A DNA stretch of 64,000 nt from Phycisphaerae bacterium. GTDB lineage: Bacteria > Planctomycetota > Phycisphaerae > Phycisphaerales > UBA1924. The position numbers were made by a program, and so were the translations under genes. Below the pieces are notes generated by a model. The model had not been told where the DNA came from. It did not search any database and was given only the letters and a program-made list of their open reading frames with translations. This document shows, piece after piece, positions 48,930 to 56,633 of the stretch (the first letter of the stretch is position 1; each line of letters starts with the position of its first letter). The DNA lies in assembly GCA_014192545.1 (NCBI GenBank), contig BJHL01000001.1:606380-670379 (forward strand), in the 5' to 3' direction.

Positions 48930-49790
48930 TCAGGGTTGGCACGTTGGGCACCAGACGGTTGTTCGTTGGGCGATAGGTTTGGTGCGGAGCTCGGTTTTGC
49001 AAAGAGCACAGAGTTTCCCAGCTCTGCCGTAGACCTTGTGGTGGTTTTGGAAGCCGCCGGCTTTGCCGGTGGAGTCGGTGTAGGTGCCGTCGCTGAGCGT
49101 GCTGCCTCCCAGAGCGATGGCTGTAGAGAGGGTACCGGTAATGGCGTTGGCGAGGCTGGTCCACTGGGCGGGCTTGAGGTGGCTGCAGCGGGTGTGTGGC
49201 GCGACGCCCGCGCGGAAGAGGGATTCATCGGCGTAGATGTTGCCCACGCCGGCGATGATGCGCTGGTCGAGCAGGGCGGCTTTGATGGCGCGGTCGGAAT
49301 TTTGCAGGCGGGTTTGGAGTTGATCGGCGGTGATGGTGAGGGCGTCGGGGCCTAGGTTGTGCCAGCGATACTGGAGCAGAGCGGCGTGGGTGGGGAAGGT
49401 CCAGATGCCGCCGAATCGGCGCGGGTCGCGGAAGAGCAGGGTGCCGGCGGGTTGGTTGTTGCGCGAGAGGGACCAGCGAAGGTGGATGTGGTCGGGTTGG
49501 TGGTGCTGCTGGCCTTCAGCGAGGGCGATGAGCATGCCGGTCATGCCCAGGTGGACGTTCATGACGCGATCGTCGTGGCTGATGATGGCCATTTGCTTGC
49601 CGATGCGGTCGATGCGGGTGATGGTGGCGGCGAGGAAGAGATCGCGCGGGGTAGCTTCGTGGAGTGAGCCTTGGGCATTTGCGCAGTCGCAGATGTCGCT
49701 GCGGAAGATGTCGACGCCTGCGACTGTCGCGCCGATGAGCGGGGCGAGGAGGGAGCGGCGCTGGGCTTCAACTTCGGGAAGTTCGGGCAT
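48930..49790 (-). CDS. mutM: Formamidopyrimidine-DNA glycosylase
   Basis: A 286-residue base-excision-repair enzyme that removes 8-oxoguanine and formamidopyrimidines. The invariant N-terminus PELPEVE gives the catalytic Pro2 and Glu3; RIGKQM carries the conserved Lys; DPRRFG is the void-filling loop; VGNIYADESLFRAGVAP is the H2TH motif; the C-terminal zinc finger has CALC and CPTC. Its stop lies at the edge of the candidate origin region. Confidence 0.96.
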   Translation of the reverse strand: MPELPEVEAQRRSLLAPLIGATVAGVDIFRSDICDCANAQGSLHEATPRDLFLAATITRIDRIGKQMAIISHDDRVMNVHLGMTGMLIALAEGQQHHQPDHIHLRWSLSRNNQPAGTLLFRDPRRFGGIWTFPTHAALLQYRWHNLGPDALTITADQLQTRLQNSDRAIKAALLDQRIIAGVGNIYADESLFRAGVAPHTRCSHLKPAQWTSLANAITGTLSTAIALGGSTLSDGTYTDSTGKAGGFQNHHKVYGRAGKLCALCKTELRTKPIAQRTTVWCPTCQP

Positions 49791-49803
49791 AAAGACAGGT
49801 TCA

Positions 49804-49880
49804 CCGCGGAGAACGCGGAGAGCGCGGAGGAAGACGGGAGAAAGGCATTTTCAACACAGAGAGCACAGAGAGCACAGAGG
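49804..49880. repeat. Two nonamer arrays between mutM and tadA
   Basis: CCGCGGAGA, ACGCGGAGA, GCGCGGAGG (49804-49830) and ACACAGAGA, GCACAGAGA, GCACAGAGG (49854-49880). The rest of the gap up to 49966 has no gene I can support. Confidence 0.85.
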
Positions 49881-49966
49881 TGGGGTTGGGTTGTGATGGT
49901 ACTGCGTGAGGTGGGTTGTGATGTGTGAGAGGGTTTGCATCGGTGCGCTTGCTGCGGCCTCGGTGT

Positions 49967-50614
49967 TCAATCCTGGTCCTTGCCTTTCTTTGTGCTCTTA
50001 GCGTCTTTGCGGTGCTGCTTTTCTCGTGTGCGCAGGTCGCGGAAGAAGTCTTTGAGCAGTGTGGCGCATTCGTCGCCTCGGACGCTCGCGATGGGTGGGA
50101 CGCGGTGGTTGAGGCGGTGGTGGTCGAGTAGGTTGCCTAGTGAACCGGCGAAGCCGGCTTTGGCGTCCCAGGCGCCGAAGACCACGCGCTGCAGGCGGGC
50201 GTTGACGATTGCGCCCGCGCACATGGCACAGGGTTCGAGCGTGACGGCGAGGCCGCACTCGTGCAGGCGGAAGTCGCCGATGTGCTTGGCAGCGGTGCGA
50301 ATCGCGAGCAGTTCGGCGTGGCCTGCTGGGTCGTTGTCGCGCTCGCGGGTGTTGCCTGATTCGCCCAGAATCTCGCCTGTACTGAGGCGATAGACGACGG
50401 CGCCGACGGGGACTTCACCTTGGGCCGCGCTGGCTCGCGCGAGTTCGAGGGCGCGTTGCATCATGCGATCATCGAGTGGTGAGGCTTGAGCGGGCGGGCT
50501 TGGCTTGGGCCAGCGGCCTGCGACGAGCATGACGAATGCGTCACGCATGCGGGCTCGCAGCATGGCGAGGCCGCCGGGCGGATGGGGTTGGAAGTCGCGC
50601 TCGAATCCGATCAC
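49967..50614 (-). CDS. tadA: tRNA-specific adenosine deaminase
   Basis: A 215-residue zinc deaminase converting A34 to inosine in tRNA-Arg. The signature HAE (99-101) with PCAMC (128-132) holds zinc and the catalytic Glu. The GTG start at 50614 overlaps the tatC stop (GTGA); an ATG at 50563 is the alternative and would drop 17 residues. The last dozen residues (HRKDAKSTKKGKDQD) are encoded by a nonamer array (49988-50014) and are unlike normal TadA ends. Confidence 0.92.
   Translation of the reverse strand: MIGFERDFQPHPPGGLAMLRARMRDAFVMLVAGRWPKPSPPAQASPLDDRMMQRALELARASAAQGEVPVGAVVYRLSTGEILGESGNTRERDNDPAGHAELLAIRTAAKHIGDFRLHECGLAVTLEPCAMCAGAIVNARLQRVVFGAWDAKAGFAGSLGNLLDHHRLNHRVPPIASVRGDECATLLKDFFRDLRTREKQHRKDAKSTKKGKDQD
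49988..50014. repeat. Nonamer array in the 3' end of tadA
   Basis: CTTTGTGCT, CTTAGCGTC, TTTGCGGTG on the + strand; antisense to the tadA tail, where a 9-base unit gives a 3-residue repeat, so extra copies keep the frame. Confidence 0.75.
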
Positions 50615-51630
50615 GGGCGGTCGTCCTGGTCTTCGGTGGTTTCTGGTTGTTGGCGTGGTCGGCCTGAGACGCGGCTGGCGGGGAAGAGCCAGAGGAGGAT
50701 GCCGCCTAGTTCGTAGAGGAGCAGAAGCGGAGCGAGCATGGAAAGCATGGAGACGACATCGCCTGGCATGAGCGCGGCGGCGAGCACGGCGTTGATGACG
50801 ATGGCGTGGCGGCGGTATTTGTGCAGGAACGAGCGGTTGATGAGTCCGGCCCAGCCCAGCAGCAGAATGATGACGGGGGCTTGGAACGCAACAGCGAACG
50901 CGAGGATCAGCGTGAGCATCAGGCTGACGATGTTGCTGACGGAATATTGAGGCCGAACGCCAGCGGAAGCGAAGGCGGGCATGCCTAGCACGAGCGGCTG
51001 ATCGTCGGCTCCTTTGATGCAGATGCGAAGTTGGCGGAGGGGCTCGTTGATCCACATTTCGCCTGGCTTTGGATCTTTGAGATCGCCTTGCAATGTGGGG
51101 AAGATGGGGATGGTTACGTCGGCGGGGCGATCGACTACGGGAACTTCTCTTATGCCCAGGTTGGCACCAAAGGCGATGAGGAATGAGAGAATCAGCGGGA
51201 GGACAACTTTGAAGAGGAAGTAGACGCCTGCGGTACTCAGGATTGTGGAGATAGGAATCAGCAGGTAGACGAATCGGCGTTCGTGCTTGTGCAAGCCCGG
51301 CGCGACAAAGAGCCAGAGTTGGTAGAGAATCCAAGGTGTGCCGAGGACGATGGCGGCGATCATGCTCACGCGGACATACGCGCTAAAGGTCTCGGTGGGA
51401 TCGATGGTGGTGATCTCGCCTTGATTGGCTCTGGTCAAGATGTCGCGCGTCGGTTGCAGAATGAGATGGTCGAGCAGCCAGTCGCCTTTCCAGAGGCACA
51501 CGATGAGGATGGGAATGAGTCCCATGATCGCGAAGATCATGCGGCGGCGCAGGTCGTCTAAGTGCTGGCCCAGGGTCATGACGACGGCGTCGGGCTGGAT
51601 GCGGATGTTTGGATCGTGGTTGGTGGGCAT
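50611..51630 (-). CDS. tatC: Sec-independent protein translocase subunit TatC
   Basis: A 339-residue membrane protein, the core receptor of the twin-arginine pathway. HLDDLRRRMIFAIMG is the canonical N-terminal segment; about six hydrophobic helices follow; PLILSFLIAFG and the later QAPVIILLLGWAGL and RRHAIVINAVLAAALMPGDVVS are family motifs. An extra loop of about 60 residues (DVTIPIFPTLQGD... up to GVRPQYSVSN) lies between helices 3 and 4, on the periplasmic side, as is common in planctomycetes. Start is ATG 51630. tatA is not in this window. Confidence 0.93.
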   Translation of the reverse strand: MPTNHDPNIRIQPDAVVMTLGQHLDDLRRRMIFAIMGLIPILIVCLWKGDWLLDHLILQPTRDILTRANQGEITTIDPTETFSAYVRVSMIAAIVLGTPWILYQLWLFVAPGLHKHERRFVYLLIPISTILSTAGVYFLFKVVLPLILSFLIAFGANLGIREVPVVDRPADVTIPIFPTLQGDLKDPKPGEMWINEPLRQLRICIKGADDQPLVLGMPAFASAGVRPQYSVSNIVSLMLTLILAFAVAFQAPVIILLLGWAGLINRSFLHKYRRHAIVINAVLAAALMPGDVVSMLSMLAPLLLLYELGGILLWLFPASRVSGRPRQQPETTEDQDDRP

Positions 51631-51806
51631 AAGCGTCGCCTGGGCGGGCTTGGGGTTTGGGCGCAGAGTCGGACGGCGGTCGGGACATTCTTGCAGGGTG
51701 CGGCGACGGAAACGCATCGGCGGAGCATCTTGGTTGCAAGGAAAGCACTTTGCCGAAGATTGCTGGAGCAAACATGCTTGCGGCGAGCGGCGAAGGACGT
51801 GTAGTC

Positions 51807-52409
51807 ATGAGTGCGACGGCCGGACAAGCCCGGGCAGCGCCCACGGAAGTTGAACAGACTTCGCCGGTGGTTGCGCGGATTGAGGGAGGCGGCATCGACG
51901 CGGCGTGGCTGGAATCGCAGTGGCGGCAATATCGGCGGTGGGTGGCGGCGATCTTGCTGGCGTACAAGCCGCGGTGGGCGGACTTGGATGATTTGTTGCA
52001 GGATGTGGCAATGGCGGTGGTGCGCAAGGGGCACGAGGTGCGCGATGAGGCGGCGTTCAAGCCATGGCTGCGCACGGTGGCGATCAACTGTGCGCTCATG
52101 GCGGCGCGCAAGGGGCAGAAGTGGGCGGCGAATACGTCGCTGGATGCGGGCGATGATGAGACGGGGGTGATTGCACGGATTGCGAGCGGCAGCGCGACGC
52201 CTGCGGCGGAGTATGAGCAACGCAAAGAGGGCGAGCGGTTAGTAGATTTGTGTGCGCAGATTCCGGATGGGTATCGCGAGCCGCTGATCATGAAGGCGGT
52301 AAGGGGAATGAGTTATCGCGAGATTGGGGAAGTGATGGATTTGCCGGAGACGACGGTGGAGACGCGGATAGCACGGGCGAGGAAGATGTTGCGGGAGTTG
52401 GCGGGGTGA
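51807..52409 (+). CDS. ECF-type RNA polymerase sigma factor
   Basis: A 200-residue sigma factor. Region 2 is at about 50-120 (WVAAILLAYKPRWADLDDLLQDVAMAV with the DLLQDV promoter-melting segment) and region 4 at about 150-195, with IPDGYREPLIMKAVRGMSYREIGEVM, the helix-turn-helix, ending MLRELAG. AAGGA lies 11 bases before the ATG; an earlier ATG is at 51774. It diverges from tatC. The next gene is probably its regulator. Confidence 0.85.
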   Translation: MSATAGQARAAPTEVEQTSPVVARIEGGGIDAAWLESQWRQYRRWVAAILLAYKPRWADLDDLLQDVAMAVVRKGHEVRDEAAFKPWLRTVAINCALMAARKGQKWAANTSLDAGDDETGVIARIASGSATPAAEYEQRKEGERLVDLCAQIPDGYREPLIMKAVRGMSYREIGEVMDLPETTVETRIARARKMLRELAG

Positions 52410-52507
52410 GGGAGAGCGCGGGGATTTTCGGACGAGGAAAGTGCGACGGGAAGGGGCGCGGGGAGCATCTGTATTAGTGACGGGGTAAGTGGCGGGATGA
52501 GTGAAGT

Positions 52508-53284
52508 ATGAGCGACGAAATGAACAATGCTGTTGGTGATGCGGCGGGTGGTTTGACGGGTGAACCGGCGAGCAAAGTGGCTGGCGGGCAGACGTCAGCG
52601 CAGAACGATGTGGTGGTGGATGCAGAGCAAGTTGATGTGCTGATCAGCAAAGCGGTGGATGGTGCAGCGACGCGGCTGGACTGGGCGATGCTGGAAATTG
52701 CGGCGCATGAGAAGCCTGTGGTGTGGCGCGAGCTTGCGCTCACGATGCGTGATGCGGCACTGCTTGAGGGAGCGGTGGGGCGAGCTGCGGCGATGGCGGA
52801 AAACGTCGAGTTGCCAGCGGGAGCGGTGAGCGAGAAGACATCATCGCTGCGGATGTGGGGCGGGTGGGCAGCGGCGGCGGTGCTTGGGCTTATGTTCTTT
52901 GTGCAATGGCGGAATTTGGCGAATCAGCCGGCGATTGATGCTGGGAAACAAGCGGGGACGGCGCAGGCGAGTTTGATTCCGACATTGACGACGGACCAGG
53001 CGCGTGCGGCGTACTTGGAGCGCGGCAAGCAAGAGGGCAGCGTGCTGGGCGAAGTGCCCACCAAGGTGCTGGTGCGCGGGACGCCTGTGCAGAACGGGCG
53101 CGGGTATGACGTGATTTTTATTCGGCAGATTGTGGAGACCGCAAGGGTGGAAGACCTGATGCGGTTTACGCATGATGAAGCCGGGCAGCAGCGGCTGATG
53201 CGGCTGGATGAGTTATATGGCAATCAAGATCGCGCGGAGCGGGAAGACGCGTACCAGCAACTTCAGCGGCGTGAGACGTATTGA
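52508..53284 (+). CDS. Single-span membrane protein, candidate anti-sigma factor
   Basis: A 258-residue protein with a cytosolic N-terminal region (about 1-115) and one membrane helix (MWGGWAAAAVLGLMFFV, about 116-132), then a periplasmic part of about 125 residues. Position after an ECF sigma gene and this topology fit an anti-sigma factor, but no classical zinc anti-sigma (HxxxCxxC) motif is present. The periplasmic part (YDVIFIRQIVETARVEDLMRF) may be a sensing domain. The tail is Arg/Gln-rich. Confidence 0.6.
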   Translation: MSDEMNNAVGDAAGGLTGEPASKVAGGQTSAQNDVVVDAEQVDVLISKAVDGAATRLDWAMLEIAAHEKPVVWRELALTMRDAALLEGAVGRAAAMAENVELPAGAVSEKTSSLRMWGGWAAAAVLGLMFFVQWRNLANQPAIDAGKQAGTAQASLIPTLTTDQARAAYLERGKQEGSVLGEVPTKVLVRGTPVQNGRGYDVIFIRQIVETARVEDLMRFTHDEAGQQRLMRLDELYGNQDRAEREDAYQQLQRRETY

Positions 53285-53360
53285 AATTTTTCGTACCGAG
53301 AGTTTTCACAAGCAACGCGGAACGATTGCTTTCAGCATCGTGACAATCAGGAGTTCAGCT

Positions 53361-54716
53361 ATGCAAGACATTACTTCTTTGACCAGTGTTCCCAAGAGCA
53401 TTCGCGCACTTGCCATGATGTTGGCACTTTCGGCGGGCAGCACGCTGGGGGTTGCGTCGGCGATGGCCGATGACGACAAGAAGGACGCGCCCAAGGTGGA
53501 TCGGATGGATCGCATTGAGGGGGACTTTGATCAGAACATCAATGAACATGGGCAAGCCGGGGAACGTGGGCAATACGGGCGCGCGGGTTCGTCGTTTACG
53601 ATTTCGAATTCGTGGTCGCAGAATGGCAAGTCGTACAACGTGACCAACAAGAATGGCGAAGTGAGCGTGAAGGTTGATGGCCAGCAACTGGACGCCAAGC
53701 AGTGGCGCGAGAAGGACGGGAAGATCGAAATTCTCGACGAAAAGGGCGAAGTTGAGGCGAGCATTGAATCACCATCGATGAACAACGGCGGGCTGCGCAT
53801 GCAGTTTGGCGGTAATGGCGGGCGTGGGGGCGGCGCGTGGGGGCAGCGGCCTCAGAATGGCGACGTGAATCGCTTGCTGCGGGAACTGCGCAATGCGCAG
53901 CGCGGCGCAGAAGGTGGCGCGGACGTCGCGACGCCTCGGCCGCCTGTGATGCTGGGCATCAATATGAGCGTGGTTGAGGATGGCGTGCGCGTGGACCGCG
54001 TGATTGAGGACTTGCCGGCGGACAAGGCGGGAGTTCGCGAAGGCGATGTGATTACGAAGGTTGGCGGCAAGGCGATTACGGACACGACGGATCTGCTGCG
54101 CGTGATGCGCGATCAGAAGGCTGGCGACAAGCTGGACATGGTGGTGCTGCGCGATGGCAAAGAGCGCACGTTGACGGCGGACTTGGTGGCGTATGCGCCT
54201 GAGTTGCTTGAACAGGACGATGAGCTGGCGTTGCCTGCTGTTCCTGGCGTGCCTGAGGTACCTGTGGTGCCAGCCTTCCCGGAAATGCGCATGTTGGACA
54301 ACCTGTTCGGTGGCAACAACGAAGCCGCGCGTGAGCATTTGTCGAAGCTGGCTGACGAACTGACCCTGCGGGCGAAGGAAATGGCGGAGATGCGGGGCGA
54401 CTTTGAACAAGCACGGAACACTGCGAAGAAGGCTCTGGAAGAAGCGGCGGAGCGCGTGGAGGCAGTTCGCAAGGAACTGGCTGAGTCGCAGCACGGCGGG
54501 AACGTGTGGGTTGCGCCCGGACTGGGGAATGGGCAGATGTTCGTACTTCCTGAGGGGAACAACCGGGCGAGGGTGGAGCGGCGGTGGAATCGCGATGCGG
54601 AACGGGCGGTTGATGAAAATGGTTTGAAAGAGTTGCGTGAAGAGATGCGCAAGATGCGGGAAGAATTGAAAGAGATGCGCGAAAAATCCGAACAAGATCG
54701 CCGGAATAAGCCGTAA
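53361..54716 (+). CDS. Exported PDZ-domain protein with long coiled-coil end
   Basis: A 451-residue exported protein. Signal peptide to about SAMA (36). Residues about 40-170 are polar, Gly/Asn-rich. A PDZ domain lies at about 195-275: LGINMSVVEDGVRVDRVIEDLPADKAGVREGDVITKVGGKAI. A Pro/Val-rich stretch (VPGVPEVPVVPAFPE) leads to charged heptad-rich helices (about 325-450). No protease domain is fused, so it is not a DegP. With the sigma and anti-sigma-like genes it may form an envelope-stress sensing unit. CAGGAG precedes the ATG. Confidence 0.75.
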   Translation: MQDITSLTSVPKSIRALAMMLALSAGSTLGVASAMADDDKKDAPKVDRMDRIEGDFDQNINEHGQAGERGQYGRAGSSFTISNSWSQNGKSYNVTNKNGEVSVKVDGQQLDAKQWREKDGKIEILDEKGEVEASIESPSMNNGGLRMQFGGNGGRGGGAWGQRPQNGDVNRLLRELRNAQRGAEGGADVATPRPPVMLGINMSVVEDGVRVDRVIEDLPADKAGVREGDVITKVGGKAITDTTDLLRVMRDQKAGDKLDMVVLRDGKERTLTADLVAYAPELLEQDDELALPAVPGVPEVPVVPAFPEMRMLDNLFGGNNEAAREHLSKLADELTLRAKEMAEMRGDFEQARNTAKKALEEAAERVEAVRKELAESQHGGNVWVAPGLGNGQMFVLPEGNNRARVERRWNRDAERAVDENGLKELREEMRKMREELKEMREKSEQDRRNKP

Positions 54717-54849
54717 CAGGTCTGGCCGACAGGCGAAAAAGTTGGGCGAAGTTTGCGATGCACCGCGAGTGTGTTGCGAGCGACACAACACAATCATCCG
54801 CGACGGGCGGGCTGGACGGGGTGGTCCCACCAGTCCGCTCGATTTTTTT

Positions 54850-54905
54850 GCGAAGTGCGAAGTGCGAAGTGCGAAGTGCGAAGTGCGAAGTGCGAAGTGC
54901 GAAGT
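54850..54905. repeat. Eight-copy perfect heptamer array (GCGAAGT)
   Basis: (GCGAAGT)8 then GCGGA, in the 380-base gap after the PDZ gene. It is unusually uniform compared with the other arrays. The rest of the gap (54717-55096) shows no gene I can support. Confidence 0.95.
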
Positions 54906-55096
54906 GCGGAGGGGACGCGCGTGCAAATTGACAAGTGAGTAGCGTGGCGTCTTCGAAGCGCGACTGGGCAGCACGACGGGTAGCAAGCAACGTAAACAAA
55001 TTTGCGACAAGTCACGCCTGTTTCGCAACACACCGAGCATCTTCACGTAGCACATTCGCCGGTTTCGCGGCCGGTTTGCTTTCGGGCGATTGGGGA

Positions 55097-55459
55097 ATGG
55101 ATATGTCAGTGCGAGGACGCGACGGGCGTGAGTCGTTGGCGGCGTCATGGTTGATTTCATTTCTCGAACGGCACTGGATGGGCTTGGCGCTTGCGTGCTT
55201 GCTGGGTGCGGGTGTGATGCAGGGCGCGAGCCGGGTGTGCAGCACGTATGTAGCTGCGGCGTGGGCGAGGTTGGCGCAGCCTGTGCAGGTCCATCCGGCG
55301 AGTTACACGGCGTGGGCGAGTGCGTGTGGGCCGCGAAAGTGCGTGGTGCCCGGGCTGAATTTGGTGCAACCGGAGGCTGGCGTGCTGGGTGGAGATGCGT
55401 TTTGGCCGATGATGGTGAAGCCAATGATGCACCCGTCGGGAGTGATGTGCGAATCTTGA
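55097..55459 (+). CDS. Small membrane protein of unknown function
   Basis: A 120-residue protein with one hydrophobic segment (WMGLALACLLGAGVMQGAS, about residues 28-46). The frame stays open upstream to 54935, but that part is of shadow type. Two Met codons, 55097 and 55103, are possible starts. The C-terminal 70 residues contain Cys, Trp and Pro spread evenly and no motif I recognise. Confidence 0.5.
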   Translation: MDMSVRGRDGRESLAASWLISFLERHWMGLALACLLGAGVMQGASRVCSTYVAAAWARLAQPVQVHPASYTAWASACGPRKCVVPGLNLVQPEAGVLGGDAFWPMMVKPMMHPSGVMCES

Positions 55460-55520
55460 CTGTGCGAGACTTGATTGCGTGAATTTTGCTGGTGCCAAGC
55501 TGGATCGAGTACCCTTTACT

Positions 55521-56609
55521 ATGAGCAACGAACCAACTTCAACGTCTGCCGCCATGTCAACCGCTGCTTTGCCGCAGGATGTTCAGCATGTGCGCGATGC
55601 GTACACGAAGCTGCGGGAAGAGATTCGCAAGGTGATTGTGGGGCAGGACGAAGTTGTCACGCAGATGCTCATGTCGATTTTCTGCAGGGGACACTGCGTG
55701 GTGGTGGGTGTGCCGGGCTTGGCGAAGACGCTGCTCATCAGCACGATTGCTCGTGCGCTGAACTTGCAGTTCAGCCGCGTGCAGTTCACGCCTGACTTGA
55801 TGCCCGCGGACATAACGGGCACGGAAGTGATTCAGGAAGACAAGCTGACGGGGCATCGCGAATTGCGATTTGTGCGTGGGCCGGTCTTTGCGAACATCAT
55901 TCTTGCAGACGAAATCAATCGCACGCCACCCAAGACGCAGGCGGCACTGCTCGAAGCGATGCAAGAGCGGCAAGTGACTGTTGGCGGGCGCCGGCACGAG
56001 CTGCCCTCGCCGTTTTTTGTGCTTGCGACGCAGAACCCCATCGAGCAGGAAGGCACGTATCCGTTGCCTGAGGCGCAGCTTGACCGGTTTATGTTTCAGA
56101 TTCAGATCAGCTATCCGACGTTTACGGAAGAGATGGACATTGTGCGTCGGCAGGCGACGCGCGTTGTCGCCGATGTGAAGCCGGTGCTGGATGAAGCGGC
56201 GATCAAGCACATTCAGCACGTGGTGCGGACGATGCCGGTGGCTGAGCACGTGATTGGATATGCGTTGCGGCTGGTGCGTGCAACGCGCATTAAGGAGCCC
56301 ATGGACCTGGGGCAGGTGCGGCCGCAGAAGGTGAAGGATTACGTGGGCTGGGGCGCGGGGCCGCGGGCGAGTGAGTTCTTGATTTTGGCGGCGAAGGCTG
56401 CCGCGCTGCTGGGCGGCAGCACACATGTGACGCCCGAGCACGTGAAGCAAGTTGCCAAGCCCGTGCTGCGGCACCGGGTGATGCTGAACTTCAATGCGGA
56501 AGCCGATCAGGTGACTCCGGACCAAGTGATTGATGATCTGCTGGCGCAGGTGAGTGTGGAAGCGCTGACTCCGGTCGAGAAGCGGAAGATGGATGAAGTG
56601 CTGCGGTGA
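55521..56609 (+). CDS. MoxR-family AAA+ ATPase
   Basis: A 362-residue AAA+ protein. Walker A is GVPGLAKTLL (about 67-76, with Ala for Gly-Lys-Thr's neighbour), Walker B IILADEINRTPPKTQAALLEAM (about 130), sensor residues in LATQNPIEQEGTYPLPEAQLDRFMF, typical of MoxR/RavA-like chaperones. MoxR genes usually precede a DUF58/VWA gene; here the next gene is on the other strand, so the partner is absent or elsewhere. A GTG at 55479 is an alternative start. Confidence 0.9.
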   Translation: MSNEPTSTSAAMSTAALPQDVQHVRDAYTKLREEIRKVIVGQDEVVTQMLMSIFCRGHCVVVGVPGLAKTLLISTIARALNLQFSRVQFTPDLMPADITGTEVIQEDKLTGHRELRFVRGPVFANIILADEINRTPPKTQAALLEAMQERQVTVGGRRHELPSPFFVLATQNPIEQEGTYPLPEAQLDRFMFQIQISYPTFTEEMDIVRRQATRVVADVKPVLDEAAIKHIQHVVRTMPVAEHVIGYALRLVRATRIKEPMDLGQVRPQKVKDYVGWGAGPRASEFLILAAKAAALLGGSTHVTPEHVKQVAKPVLRHRVMLNFNAEADQVTPDQVIDDLLAQVSVEALTPVEKRKMDEVLR

Positions 56610-56633
56610 AGCAGGCGGCAATACGGGTCACAG

